Assembly: GCA_026954325.1 (NCBI GenBank)
Contig: JAIXKK010000198.1
Span: 62,001-126,000 of the forward strand
Reading direction: 5' to 3'
Length of the DNA stretch: 64,000 nt
Source: Bryobacterales bacterium
GTDB taxonomy: Bacteria; Acidobacteriota; Terriglobia; Bryobacterales; Bryobacteraceae
Position 1 is the stretch's first letter, and each line of letters begins with the position of its first letter. A program made the position numbers and the translations under genes. Below the pieces are notes generated by a model. The model did no database searches. It saw nothing but the letters and a program-made list of their open reading frames with translations, and had not been told where the DNA came from. Shown here piece by piece: positions 43,784 through 52,684 of the stretch.

Positions 43784-45103
43784 ATGAGTACTCGTCCCAT
43801 GGTCCGGCCAGGCGCGGCAGGCGGCGCCGACCGGTGGTTTCAAATCAAGACGCAGATCCATTCCAAGCTGCTCAACTCGCTGACGCCCGACCAGTTGAAG
43901 ACCCTGAACAAAGAGGGCGTCCGCGAACAGATCGGCGTGGTCGTGGAGCGCATGGTGAAGGACGAGTCCGTCCCCATGACCGTTGCCGAACGCGAGCGCG
44001 TGATCGAAGAGGTTCTCGATGAGGTCTTCGGGTTGGGCCCGCTGGAGCCTCTGCTCAAGGACCCCACGGTGAGCGACATCCTGGTGAACGGCTATGACAG
44101 CGTGTACGTGGAACGCGGCGGACGGCTGGTGGAAACCAACATCCGCTTCAAGGACAACCTGCACGTGCGCATGATCATTGACCGCATCGTCTCGAACATC
44201 GGCCGGCGCATCGACGATTCCTCGCCCATTGTCGATGCGCGCCTCGAGGACGGATCGCGTGTCTGCGCCGTCATCCATCCCCTGTCCCTCATCGGCCCGG
44301 TGATTTCCATCCGCCGGTTCGGAAAAAAACTGCTCACCACCGACGACCTGCTTCGGAACGAGACGCTCACCACCGGCATGCTCGATTTCCTCAGCGGGTG
44401 TGTCGAGGCGCGGTTGAATATCGTGATCTCCGGCGGGTCCGGTTCGGGCAAGACCACCATGCTGAACACGCTCTCCCGCTTCATCCCCGAAGAGGAACGC
44501 GTCATTACCATCGAGGACACCGCAGAATTGCAGATGCAGCAATCGCACATCGTGCGGCTCGAAACCCGCCCCATGAACATTGAAGGCGCCGGAGCCATCA
44601 GCCAGCGCGATCTGGTGATCAACGCCCTCCGCATGCGCCCCGACCGCATCATCATCGGTGAATGCCGCGGACCGGAGGCGCTCGATATGATGCAGGCCAT
44701 GAATACCGGCCACGACGGCTCCATGACGTCCTGTCACGCCAACTCTCCGCGCGATGCCTTCGCGCGCCTGGAAACCATGGTGATGATGGCCAGCGCGAAC
44801 ATCCCGGACCGCGTCATCCGGCAGATGCTCTCCTCGGCGGTGAACATCGTACTGCATTGTGCGCGCCTCAACGACGGCACTCGCAAGATCACCTCCATCG
44901 CCGAAGTTCGAGAAGTGGAAGAAGACCAGGTGATCCTCGACGACATCTTTCAACTGGAGCGCACGGGCGTGAACCAGCGCGGACGCGTCACCGGGCGGTT
45001 CCGCGCCACGGGCTACAAACCGCGCTGCATGACGCGGCTGAAGGCATACGGAATCCACCTTTCGCCCTCCATCTTCCAGGAAGAAGCTGCGCTGAAGGAA
45101 TAG
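43784..45103 (+). CDS. cpaF: Tad pilus assembly ATPase CpaF/TadA
   Basis: 439 residues. Walker A is SGGSGSGKTTMLNTL, the Asp box EERVITIEDTAELQM, the Walker B-like region RPDRIIIGECRGPEALDMM and the His box GHDGSMTSCHAN, all intact for a secretion-type hexameric ATPase. It powers assembly of the Flp pilus together with TadB/TadC. It is followed by tadB after 2 bases. All motifs are canonical. Confidence 0.93.
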   Translation: MSTRPMVRPGAAGGADRWFQIKTQIHSKLLNSLTPDQLKTLNKEGVREQIGVVVERMVKDESVPMTVAERERVIEEVLDEVFGLGPLEPLLKDPTVSDILVNGYDSVYVERGGRLVETNIRFKDNLHVRMIIDRIVSNIGRRIDDSSPIVDARLEDGSRVCAVIHPLSLIGPVISIRRFGKKLLTTDDLLRNETLTTGMLDFLSGCVEARLNIVISGGSGSGKTTMLNTLSRFIPEEERVITIEDTAELQMQQSHIVRLETRPMNIEGAGAISQRDLVINALRMRPDRIIIGECRGPEALDMMQAMNTGHDGSMTSCHANSPRDAFARLETMVMMASANIPDRVIRQMLSSAVNIVLHCARLNDGTRKITSIAEVREVEEDQVILDDIFQLERTGVNQRGRVTGRFRATGYKPRCMTRLKAYGIHLSPSIFQEEAALKE

Positions 45104-45105
45104 CG

Positions 45106-46074
45106 ATGCTGTTTGTCACCTTTCTCATCTTCAGCGGATGTCTGGCGGCGGCGGCTTACTATGTGTGGGTCATCCCGGCCAATCAGGACGCGGAGATCCT
45201 GCGGCAGCGGATGCGCGAACTGCGGTCCCGCGCCGCCCAGCGCCGCGGAGGAGGCAGCCCCGACATTATCCGCCGCGAACAGCGCGGAAGTCTGGCCTTC
45301 ATCGGCGACATTGTCGCCTGGGTGGGCGTGCTGCGCCGGCTTCAGGAGTTTATTGACCAGGCCAACCTGAAGTATCGCGCCGCGGATGTGCTCGGTGTAT
45401 CGATCGTCATTGGGATCCTGGCGTACCTCGTCCTGGGTTTGGCCGGCATGTCCATGTACCTGCCGCGGCTGGTAGTCTGTCTCTGCTTCGCCGCTCTTCC
45501 CACGGCGTATATTCTGCGCGTCCGCAAGAAGAGGCTCGATAAATTCGAGCAGCAGCTTCCGGACGCTATCGATCTCTTCAACCGCTCCATGAAGGCGGGA
45601 CACAACATCCAAAGCGGCCTCGAGACGGTAGCCGAGGAAACGTTCGACCCGGCGCGCATGGAGTTCAAGAAAGTCATCGAAGAAATGGCGCTCGGTTCTC
45701 CCATTGAAGACGCTCTCCATGGGCTCGGCAGACGGGCGCCCCTGGTCGATTTGAAATTCTTCATCACCGGCCTCATCCTCCAGCGGCAGACGGGAGCCAA
45801 TATGGTGGCCGTGCTCGACAACCTGTCCCTGCTGATTCGCGAACGCCTGAACCTGGCCGCAAAGATGCAGGCAGCCACGGCGCAGCAGCGCTTCTCCGCG
45901 GGCCTGCTCTGTGCAATGCCGGCTGTCGTGGGGCTCGGCTTCTGGGTGCTGAAGCCGGAATACATCCGCCTGCTCTACACCGACGACACCGGAAGCAAGT
46001 TCCTCACCTACGCCATTGTTTCCGAACTCATCGGAATTCTCATCATCCGCAAGATCGCCAGCCCGAAGTTTTAG
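45106..46074 (+). CDS. tadB: Tad pilus inner-membrane platform protein TadB
   Basis: 322 residues, a GspF-like membrane protein. An N-terminal span (MLFVTFLIFSGCLAAAAYYVWV) is followed by two further spans near 103-140 and by the T2SS-F domain (LDKFEQQLPDAIDLFNRSMKAGHNIQSGLETVAEE), with the final two spans near the C-terminus. It forms the platform for the pilus with TadC. It is 9 bases before tadC. Confidence 0.9.
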   Translation: MLFVTFLIFSGCLAAAAYYVWVIPANQDAEILRQRMRELRSRAAQRRGGGSPDIIRREQRGSLAFIGDIVAWVGVLRRLQEFIDQANLKYRAADVLGVSIVIGILAYLVLGLAGMSMYLPRLVVCLCFAALPTAYILRVRKKRLDKFEQQLPDAIDLFNRSMKAGHNIQSGLETVAEETFDPARMEFKKVIEEMALGSPIEDALHGLGRRAPLVDLKFFITGLILQRQTGANMVAVLDNLSLLIRERLNLAAKMQAATAQQRFSAGLLCAMPAVVGLGFWVLKPEYIRLLYTDDTGSKFLTYAIVSELIGILIIRKIASPKF

Positions 46075-46083
46075 GAGCCAGAC

Positions 46084-47019
46084 ATGTTCACCGCCATCCT
46101 CGTCTTCGTTGCAGGCTTCGTCATCGTCGCGGTGCTGTTGTGGTCCGGCTACCAGTTGTTCACCGAACGCGAAACGCCGCTCGAGGACCGCCTGGATGAG
46201 TTGCAGGCTAACATCGCCGCAGCGCAAGTGGCGCGCGGACCGCGCCGCCGCATCGGCGGCGGGTTCTCGAACAGCCTCCTGTACTTCATCAGCCTGTTCC
46301 CCGGCGGCGAAGATTGGATTCGTTCCACGGAGCGCGAACTGGCGCAGGCCGGCATCCGCCAGAGGGGCGCCGTGGCCGTCTACTCCGTATTTCAGGCGCT
46401 GTTCTTTGCCGCCATCATGGGCGGCATGCTCTACCTCCAGTGGAACAACCCCTTCGCCACGAAGATCGGCGGCATGGCGGCGGCCTTCATTTTGGGATAC
46501 CTGCTCCCGCAGCAGGTGTTGCACCGCCTGGTGAAGCGCTACCGGCAGAAGCTGCAGGACGCGCTTCCCGATACAATTGACCTGCTCGGCATCGTGCTTG
46601 GAACGGGTCTCGCTCTCGATCAGGCCATGATGCGCGTCAGCGAGGAGATGCAGTACATCTACCCCGCGCTGGCGAATGAATTCTCCACGGTGGTGATGCA
46701 GGTGAAAGCCGGCCAGGAGCGCTCGAAGGCATTCGCGCAACTCGTCCGCAGGACCGGCATCGAAGACATCAAGTCGCTGGCTGCGATGATCATTCAGAGC
46801 GAGCGTTTCGGCACCAGCCTCTCGCAGGCGTTGAAAGTGTACGCTGACGCCTTGCGCACCAGGCGCAGGCTAAGGGCGGAAGCCGCCGTGGCAAAGGCAG
46901 GCATCAAGATGCTCTTCCCCATCGTGCTGTTCATTCTGCCTGCGCTGTTCGTCATCACCCTCGTGCCCGGCATGATCAGTGTGTTGCGGGATTTGAAGGG
47001 GGGAATTGGCGCGCGCTAG
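46084..47019 (+). CDS. tadC: Tad pilus inner-membrane platform protein TadC
   Basis: 311 residues, homologous to TadB. It has an N-terminal span (FTAILVFVAGFVIVAVLLWSGY), a central pair of spans (VYSVFQALFFAAIMGGML; AAAFILGYLLP) and the T2SS-F domain (YRQKLQDALPDTIDLLGIVLGTGLALDQAMMRVSEE), ending with a hydrophobic span (LFPIVLFILPALFVITLVPG). It is the last gene of the Tad operon. A TATAAT lies just downstream, see the 47020-47329 region. Confidence 0.9.
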   Translation: MFTAILVFVAGFVIVAVLLWSGYQLFTERETPLEDRLDELQANIAAAQVARGPRRRIGGGFSNSLLYFISLFPGGEDWIRSTERELAQAGIRQRGAVAVYSVFQALFFAAIMGGMLYLQWNNPFATKIGGMAAAFILGYLLPQQVLHRLVKRYRQKLQDALPDTIDLLGIVLGTGLALDQAMMRVSEEMQYIYPALANEFSTVVMQVKAGQERSKAFAQLVRRTGIEDIKSLAAMIIQSERFGTSLSQALKVYADALRTRRRLRAEAAVAKAGIKMLFPIVLFILPALFVITLVPGMISVLRDLKGGIGAR

Positions 47020-47329
47020 CCTCAGAACTCCTATAATAGCGTGGCCGTCCAAACGGGAATGCCCATTTTGTCGAGGTTTTTCCTCAGGATCTGTTGGAGT
47101 TATGGCTACTAAAATCCTACTTCCGCCATACTCTTTCCATGCCGGCCTCTCAGCCCCTACTCGACAATCTGGGAGCCCTCAGGTCGTCGTTTACAGCTTT
47201 TCTGTACATCCCAGTGGTAAATGGTCTTTGCCTTGTCAGCGGCGGATTGCGCGTTCGCAGCCAAGGCGCGGAGGGCAGGCAGGGAACAGGCGCCCCTGAA
47301 CGGACCCTCCTGAGCAGCAGAGTACTATA
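47020..47329. other. 310-base intergenic region, no supported gene
   Basis: This gap lies between the convergent ends of tadC and the radical-SAM gene. TATAAT at 47032-47037 is followed by an unexplained sequence of nearly 290 bases with poor coding character. A 128-codon frame (47094-47480) overlaps the radical-SAM gene's end and shows no recognisable family. No terminator or tRNA-like fold was noticed. It may hold a small RNA or a decayed gene. Confidence 0.4.
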
Positions 47330-49138
47330 TCACTGCGCCAGCACGCGCAACGGCGCCGGCTCTTTCTTCCATCCCTCCGGCAAGTCGCCGTTATCCTCGC
47401 GCAGATGTTTCCAGTGGTTCGTCTTGATGGTGGCTAGCAACTCTTTCCTGCTCTTGACCTTCATCGGCTGCCCGGTGTAGATCTTGCCCATCTTCGCCAT
47501 CAGCGGCTCGGGCAGCGCGCTCGCGAACAGCAGAAGCGGCCAGGTGAAGTTCGGTCCGTTGACCTTCCGCAGTTTCCACAACCATACAAACAACGCGCCG
47601 ATGCGCCACGCCGTGGGACCCCACCAACTGTGCAGCGCCGGCTTCAGGCTCATCTTCCAGCATTTCATCATGATCTGCCATTGAAGCGGAGTCATCTCGC
47701 GGCTCTCCCGTACGCCCTGCTTCGTTCCCATGCGTGTATCCTGCAAGGGCGTGAAGATCGACGGGACGAAGAAGGCGAACAGCCCCCGCCGCTCCACCTC
47801 GTACAGCAGATCAAGCGTCGCCTTGCAGTCTTCATCCGTCTCGCCCGGATTCCCGATCATCAGCGTCATCACCGGAAACCAGTTGTTGCGGTTGAGAGTG
47901 GTCAGCCCTTGAACCACCACGCTCGGCCATTCCTCGATGGGAAACGGCACGGCTTTGCCCGGCATGATCTGTCTGGCCATGCGCGCCGATCCTGTTTCGA
48001 GCCCGATCAACGGGGAGAGAATGCGCCCCTCCGGGTGTTTGCTGATGCGCGGCAGTTTCACGGGGCTCTTGTCGAGCAGGACTTCCGACAACTGCTCGAT
48101 GAGCTTCGGATCCACCACCGTGGGAGCCATCGTGCCGTGGCTCAGCAGATGATGCTTCACACCAGGCGTTTCCACCACGCCGCGGTAAAGATCCACCAGC
48201 GCTTCGCGGTTCGGGAAATAAAACGGCGTGTCCGTGTGCACCTGGCCCCAGATGAACATGTCTTCAGTGGCTAGCGAAATCTGCGAGTTGCCGCCGCGCA
48301 CGTTGGCGCGCACCGCGTCCATGATCTTCTCTTTCGGGAAATCGATCTGCGGATTCAGATCCGGGAGGCAGAACTGGCATCGCCGCCCGCATCCCGTGGT
48401 CATCTCCACCACGCCGAACGTCGTCCGCTTGTTCGGCGTCAACAATCCGTCGCGCCCCTCGGGATGCCGCACCTCCACGTGCCGCGGCAGCGTCTCGCCG
48501 CGGACCGCCTTACGGAACAACTCGAGCACGTCTTCGGATTCACTCCGTCCGTCCACCACGCAATCCGCTCCCAGTTCCTCGTAGCTGTCCGTCTGCGTGA
48601 TCTGCCAGCCGCCGGCGCCTCCGACCATCACCTGAAAGTTCTTCCGGTAGGGGCTGGCCTTCAGCGTTTGAAACAACGCCTTCGAATAGCTGGAGTTGAT
48701 CGGCTCCCGTGAGGAGCCGAAGATCGATGCATACACGCCCGCGGCGAACGTGACACCCAGCGGATTGTGAGTGGATACCCCCACCACGCGCGTTTTCCCG
48801 CCGATGAATTTCGGCAGGTCGTCCGGGTAGCAACAGACCACATCGTCCTCGGAATATTCACGCAGAATCGACGCCTCCACCAGGCGCACGCCGGCCGGCA
48901 TGTAGCGCGCCGAGCCATCCTCGTTGCGCTCCACGTTGCGCCACGTTGGGTACTTCTGGTTGATGATGCCTTCCATGCGCTTGGGCAGGGAAGCCAGCGC
49001 CATCTGGATGAAGTATCCCGCGTGGTCAATGGTCTCCGTCAGTGGAGCCGTGAGCACAATCAGCTTGCCACTTGTCTGCATGCGTCCCCCGCACCCCGTG
49101 ATTTCCGGGCAGGGTTCCATTCTGTCACTCACGGCCAC
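47330..49138 (-). CDS. Radical SAM protein with cobalamin-binding-like N-terminal domain
   Basis: 602 residues from GTG at 49138; a Met at 49081 (MQTSGKLIVL) is a plausible alternative. The radical-SAM motif is TTGCGRRCQFCLPD (Cys-x3-Cys-x2-Cys). The first about 240 residues are Rossmann-like (TRVVGVSTHNPLGVT, QVMVGGAGGWQITQ, GADCVVDGRSES), as in B12-binding radical-SAM proteins, but the canonical DxHxxG is only partly present (STHNPLG). The C-terminal 100 residues form a Trp-rich helical segment. The substrate is unknown. It is divergent from the PH-domain gene. Confidence 0.8.
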   Translation of the reverse strand: MAVSDRMEPCPEITGCGGRMQTSGKLIVLTAPLTETIDHAGYFIQMALASLPKRMEGIINQKYPTWRNVERNEDGSARYMPAGVRLVEASILREYSEDDVVCCYPDDLPKFIGGKTRVVGVSTHNPLGVTFAAGVYASIFGSSREPINSSYSKALFQTLKASPYRKNFQVMVGGAGGWQITQTDSYEELGADCVVDGRSESEDVLELFRKAVRGETLPRHVEVRHPEGRDGLLTPNKRTTFGVVEMTTGCGRRCQFCLPDLNPQIDFPKEKIMDAVRANVRGGNSQISLATEDMFIWGQVHTDTPFYFPNREALVDLYRGVVETPGVKHHLLSHGTMAPTVVDPKLIEQLSEVLLDKSPVKLPRISKHPEGRILSPLIGLETGSARMARQIMPGKAVPFPIEEWPSVVVQGLTTLNRNNWFPVMTLMIGNPGETDEDCKATLDLLYEVERRGLFAFFVPSIFTPLQDTRMGTKQGVRESREMTPLQWQIMMKCWKMSLKPALHSWWGPTAWRIGALFVWLWKLRKVNGPNFTWPLLLFASALPEPLMAKMGKIYTGQPMKVKSRKELLATIKTNHWKHLREDNGDLPEGWKKEPAPLRVLAQ

Positions 49139-49200
49139 GGCAAGTAAACCTCAGCCCCGGATAGGAAAACCGATACAATAGGCCAATTGGGTCACCCCTC

Positions 49201-49647
49201 ATGCCTGATCTGAGAATTCGTCCCAGCGCCACACTGGTCATTGCCACCTATGTCACGGCGCTCGTCTTTGCCGGCGGAATCGCGTGGCTCGGAAAAGACG
49301 CGCACTCCAAGGTGTGGATGATCGCCTTCCTCGTGCCGGGCTCCATGATTCTTTCGGCTGCTTCCAGGCATCTGCGCTCGCGATTTACCATCCTCGAGGT
49401 GGTGGGAGGCCGCCTCAAGTACGAAACCGGCATGTTCGGCAAGACGACGCGATCCATCCCGCTGCACAAGGTTCAGGACGTCACCGTCCGCCAGACCTTC
49501 TGGCAGCGGCTGATGGGGCTCGGCGACCTGAGCATCGAAACCGCGGGCGAGACCAGCCGTCTCACCATTCAGGAGATTCGAGCCCCGCGATCCGTAGCCG
49601 AAAAGTTGCTCGACAAGGTGGCGCACTCGGACCCAACCGAACAATGA
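49201..49647 (+). CDS. Membrane PH-domain protein (bPH2/YdbT-like)
   Basis: 148 residues. Two hydrophobic spans (IATYVTALVFAGGIAWLG and VWMIAFLVPGSMILSA) precede a bacterial pleckstrin-homology-like domain: SRFTILEVVGGRLKYETGMFGKTTRSIPLHKVQDVTVRQTFWQRLMGLGDL. The ITGVSLHKVQDV-like sequence is the family core. Function is unknown beyond membrane association. A TACAAT at 49174-49179 may be its -10. It overlaps the SDR gene by four bases. Confidence 0.8.
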   Translation: MPDLRIRPSATLVIATYVTALVFAGGIAWLGKDAHSKVWMIAFLVPGSMILSAASRHLRSRFTILEVVGGRLKYETGMFGKTTRSIPLHKVQDVTVRQTFWQRLMGLGDLSIETAGETSRLTIQEIRAPRSVAEKLLDKVAHSDPTEQ

Positions 49648-50402
49648 GTAATCAGATTCTGCAAGGCAAGACCGCGGTCATCACGGGAGCCAGCCGTGGC
49701 CTGGGAAAAGCCATGGCTCTGGCGCTGGCGGAGGCCGGGGTCAAACTGGCGCTCGTATCCCGCGACGAAGCGAAGCTTTCCGAAACCGCCGCCGCCGCCC
49801 GCGCGCTTGGCGCGGTAGCCGGGATGTTTCTCGCCGATGTCAGCCGCGAGGCCGCCGTGCTGGCTCTTGAAAAGAACGTAATGGCGGAGGTTGGGGGGTG
49901 CGACATTCTCATCAACAACGCCGGCATCAACCTGCGGAAGAATATTACCGAGTTCACGCTCGAGGAGTGGAACCGCGTGATGGACACCAACCTCACCAGC
50001 GTGTTCCTCATGTGCCGCGCCTTCGTTCCCCACATGAAAGGGAAGGGCTTCGGCCGGATCATCAACATGACCTCCACCATGAGCCACGTCTCGCTGCCGG
50101 GCCGCGCCGCCTACTCCGCGAGCAAGACGGCGTTGCTCGGGCTCAACCGCGCCCTTGCCCTCGAACTCGCCGGTGAAGGCATCACCGTGAACGGCATCAG
50201 CCCCGGCCCGTTTGCCACGGAGATGAATGCTCCGCTGATCCAGAATCCCGAATTGAACGCACAGTTTCTGGCAAAGCTGCCCGTGGGCCGCTGGGGCGCT
50301 CCGGAGGAGGTAGGCAAACTCGCGCTCTATCTCTGTTCCCCGGACGCGGGCTTCATCACCGGCGCCGACATCCTCATCGACGGAGGCTGGTGTGCGGCAT
50401 AG
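49644..50402 (+). CDS. Short-chain dehydrogenase/reductase
   Basis: 252 residues of the classical SDR family. The Rossmann motif is TGASRGLGKA, the NNAG motif is INNAGIN, the catalytic Ser is in MTSTMSHV, and YSASK holds the Tyr-Lys pair (Ser-Tyr-Lys triad complete). The C-terminus DILIDGGWCAA is typical. A 2-deoxy-D-gluconate or other sugar-acid reductase is suggested by the neighbours, but FabG-like activity cannot be excluded. It overlaps the preceding PH gene and the following lipoprotein gene. Confidence 0.85.
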   Translation: MSNQILQGKTAVITGASRGLGKAMALALAEAGVKLALVSRDEAKLSETAAAARALGAVAGMFLADVSREAAVLALEKNVMAEVGGCDILINNAGINLRKNITEFTLEEWNRVMDTNLTSVFLMCRAFVPHMKGKGFGRIINMTSTMSHVSLPGRAAYSASKTALLGLNRALALELAGEGITVNGISPGPFATEMNAPLIQNPELNAQFLAKLPVGRWGAPEEVGKLALYLCSPDAGFITGADILIDGGWCAA

Positions 50403-51357
50403 CCCTGTCATCCTGGCCGCCCTGCTGGCGGCTACGCTGCTCTCGTGCAACCGAGCCAGCAAGAGGAAGCAGATCGCGGTGGTTCCGAAGGCGACTTCGC
50501 ATGTCTTCTGGGTGTCGGTGCAGACGGGCGCAATGGCTGCCGGACATGACTTCGGCGTCGACATTCTGTGGAACGGGCCGGCCGCGGAAACCGACTTCAC
50601 CCGCCAGATTCAGATTGTTGATTCCATGATCGCGCGGCAAGTGGACGGTCTCGTGCTCGCGGCCGGGGAACGCAAGGCGCTGGTGCAAAGCGTCGACCGG
50701 GCCGTGGCCGCGGGAATCCCCGTGACCATCTTCGACTCCGGCCTCGATTCCGGCAACTACATGACGTTCGTGGCCACCAATAATTATGAGGGCGGCCAGA
50801 TGGGAGCCCGGGAACTGGCGCGCCTCATCGGCGGGGAGGGCGAGGTAGCGCTGCTGATGCACAACCCGGGCAGCCAGTCCACCATGGATCGCGAGCAGGG
50901 CTTCGAAGACACCATCAAAAAGGAGTTCCCGAAGATCAGGATCGCGGCCCGGCAGTACGGCCAGTCCGACCGCGCCAAGGCTCTGGCGGCGGCGGAGAAT
51001 TTCCTCGCCGGCAACTCGAATCTGAAGGGCATCTTCGCCTCGGCGGAGCCGAGTTCCGTCGGCGCCGCGCTGGCCATCAAGGCGCGCAACCTTCAGGACA
51101 AGGTGATGCTGGTGGCGTTCGACTCGAGCGAGACGCTGGTGCAGGACTTGAAGGACGGCTACGTGGATGCGCTCGTCGTGCAGGACCCGTTCAAGATCGG
51201 CTACGAGGCGGTGAAGACGGTGGTGGACAAACTGAAAGGCAGGAAGCCCCCCAGGCGCATCGATCTGAGCGCGCGGCTGGTGCACAGGGAAGACCTCGGC
51301 AAGCCGGAATTTCAACAGCTTCTTTTCCCCGATCTCAAGAAATATCTGAAGAACTGA
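50392..51357 (+). CDS. Sugar ABC-type substrate-binding lipoprotein (RbsB/Peripla_BP_4 type)
   Basis: 321 residues from GTG at 50392, overlapping the SDR gene by 11 bases. A lipoprotein signal (AALLAATLLSC) is followed by a family 4 periplasmic binding fold: IAVVPKATSHVFWVSVQTGA, VDGLVLAAGERKAL, FDSGLDSGNYMTFVATNNYEGG, AFDSSETLVQDLKDG. Such proteins bind ribose, allose and similar sugars. No permease or ATPase is next to it, so either the transporter lies elsewhere or it acts as a sensor. Confidence 0.85.
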   Translation: MRHSPVILAALLAATLLSCNRASKRKQIAVVPKATSHVFWVSVQTGAMAAGHDFGVDILWNGPAAETDFTRQIQIVDSMIARQVDGLVLAAGERKALVQSVDRAVAAGIPVTIFDSGLDSGNYMTFVATNNYEGGQMGARELARLIGGEGEVALLMHNPGSQSTMDREQGFEDTIKKEFPKIRIAARQYGQSDRAKALAAAENFLAGNSNLKGIFASAEPSSVGAALAIKARNLQDKVMLVAFDSSETLVQDLKDGYVDALVVQDPFKIGYEAVKTVVDKLKGRKPPRRIDLSARLVHREDLGKPEFQQLLFPDLKKYLKN

Positions 51358-51360
51358 CGA

Positions 51361-52437
51361 ATGGCGGAACAATACGTACTCATTTCCGGAACCGCGCTCG
51401 AAGACTACGCCTGGCGCATGCTGCAAGGGGCGGGAGTCCCGGCGGAGCGGGCGCGGCTGGTGGCGCGCTCCCTGGTGGAAGCGAATCTGCGCGGCGTCGA
51501 TTCGCACGGCGTGCAGTTGCTTAACTTCTACATCGAGCACATGCGTCTGAAGTGCATGGATCTCGAAACCGAAGGTCATGTGGTGTCCGAGGCCGGCGGC
51601 TGCATGGTGTACAGCGGCGGTAACGGCATCGGGCAGATTGTTTCCAATGCCGCCTGCGACCACGCCATCCGGCTTGCCAAAGAGCACGGCGTGTCTTTGG
51701 TGACGGTGCGCGACTCGAACCATTTCGGAGCGGCCGCGTTCTGGACGCAAAAGATTGCCCGGGCGGACCTTATCGGGATTGCGATGTGCAACGCGACGCC
51801 GCTGGTTCCGCCATGGCAGGGCAAGGAGCCGCGCTTCGGGACGAATCCCATCTGCATGGCGCTGCCGGGCGCGGCCGAGAAGTCGTGGCTGCTGGACATG
51901 GCGACGACGACCGTGGCGATGGGCAAGATCTTCAAGGCGAGCTTCAGCGGCGAGCCGTCGATTCCTCAGGGGTGGGCTTACGATTCCGAAGGCGTGCCGA
52001 CGACGGACACGGCGAACGCGATCAAGGGGATGCCCATGCCGCTCGGCGGTTACAAGGGCAGTGGGCTGGCGTTCCTGGTGGAGATCCTGGTGGCGGTGCT
52101 CAGCGGCGGCGCGATGTCCACTGAGGTCGGCGGCGTGCGGATCCGGACGCGGCCCATGCGCTGCGGCCAGGCGTTCCTAGGCATTGACGTGGCCCGGTAC
52201 ATCCCGGTGGAGGAGTTTGAGCAGCGGATGGACCACCTCGTGCAACTGGTGAAAGCGACTCCTCCGGCCGCGGGCTATGACGAAGTGCTGGTGGCGGGTG
52301 AGCCCGAGTGGCGCAACGCCCGAAAGCGAGGTGCGGAAGGGATTCCGCTCTCGGCCGGGGTGTGGAAGGAGTTGGCGAAAACCGCCTCGACGGTGGACGT
52401 GAAGCCGCCGGAAGTGCAAGCGGTAACGCTAGAATAG
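51361..52437 (+). CDS. Ldh-family (malate/L-lactate/ureidoglycolate) oxidoreductase
   Basis: 358 residues of the COG2055 family. Landmarks are RGVDSHGVQLL, RDSNHFGAAAFW and FGTNPICMALPG, plus GGYKGSGLAFLVEILVAVLSGG near the end. The family uses NAD(P)H and reduces or oxidises 2-oxoacids. Together with the SDR and sugar-binding protein upstream it may form a sugar-acid utilisation unit (inference). It is followed by xseB after 4 bases; a TAGAAT box overlaps its end. Confidence 0.85.
   Translation: MAEQYVLISGTALEDYAWRMLQGAGVPAERARLVARSLVEANLRGVDSHGVQLLNFYIEHMRLKCMDLETEGHVVSEAGGCMVYSGGNGIGQIVSNAACDHAIRLAKEHGVSLVTVRDSNHFGAAAFWTQKIARADLIGIAMCNATPLVPPWQGKEPRFGTNPICMALPGAAEKSWLLDMATTTVAMGKIFKASFSGEPSIPQGWAYDSEGVPTTDTANAIKGMPMPLGGYKGSGLAFLVEILVAVLSGGAMSTEVGGVRIRTRPMRCGQAFLGIDVARYIPVEEFEQRMDHLVQLVKATPPAAGYDEVLVAGEPEWRNARKRGAEGIPLSAGVWKELAKTASTVDVKPPEVQAVTLE
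52430..52435 (+). promoter_or_regulatory. -10 box (TAGAAT) 6 bases before the xseB start
   Basis: TAGAAT overlaps the final Glu-stop codons of the Ldh gene and ends 6 bases before the ATG at 52442. It would start the seven-gene operon with a leaderless mRNA; read-through from the Ldh gene is also possible. Confidence 0.35.
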
Positions 52438-52441
52438 ACCA

Positions 52442-52684
52442 ATGGCCGATGAACCGAAATCTCCCGGCTTCGAGGCGAGTTTGAATGAACTCGAGGCGGT
52501 GGTGAAGGAACTCGAGAGCGGTGACCTGCCGCTGGAGCGCGCCCTGGCGCTGTTTGAGAAAGGCACGGAGTTGAGCGCCGCCTGCCGCAAGCAATTGGAC
52601 GAGGCCGAGACGCGCATCGAGCAGTTGATCCGCCGCGGCGACCGGGTGATCGCCGAACCTCTGAAGACACGGGATGATTCCTGA
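52442..52684 (+). CDS. xseB: Exodeoxyribonuclease VII small subunit
   Basis: 80 residues with the XseB signature FEASLNELEAVVKELESGDLPLERALALFEKGTEL and CRKQLDEAETRIEQL. It pairs with XseA to degrade single-stranded DNA; xseA is not in the window. It is the first gene of a tightly packed seven-gene run that continues with ispA, a common neighbour in bacteria, and overlaps it by 11 bases if the ispA ATG at 52674 is used. Confidence 0.9.
   Translation: MADEPKSPGFEASLNELEAVVKELESGDLPLERALALFEKGTELSAACRKQLDEAETRIEQLIRRGDRVIAEPLKTRDDS

Noticed and set aside
43514..46740. Long open antisense frames (about 514 and 575 codons) opposite the cpaF/tadB/tadC genes
   Set aside because: They lie fully opposite confident pilus genes and are products of high-GC third-position bias; composition is His/Arg/Glu rich and no domain is seen.
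34605..47019. Direct-repeat arrays or CRISPR-like spacing
   Set aside because: None seen here or elsewhere in the window; the repeated segments are coding TPR or propeller repeats.
47094..47480. 128-codon plus-strand frame
   Set aside because: Overlaps the end of the radical-SAM gene on the other strand by 150 bases and has no recognisable sequence.
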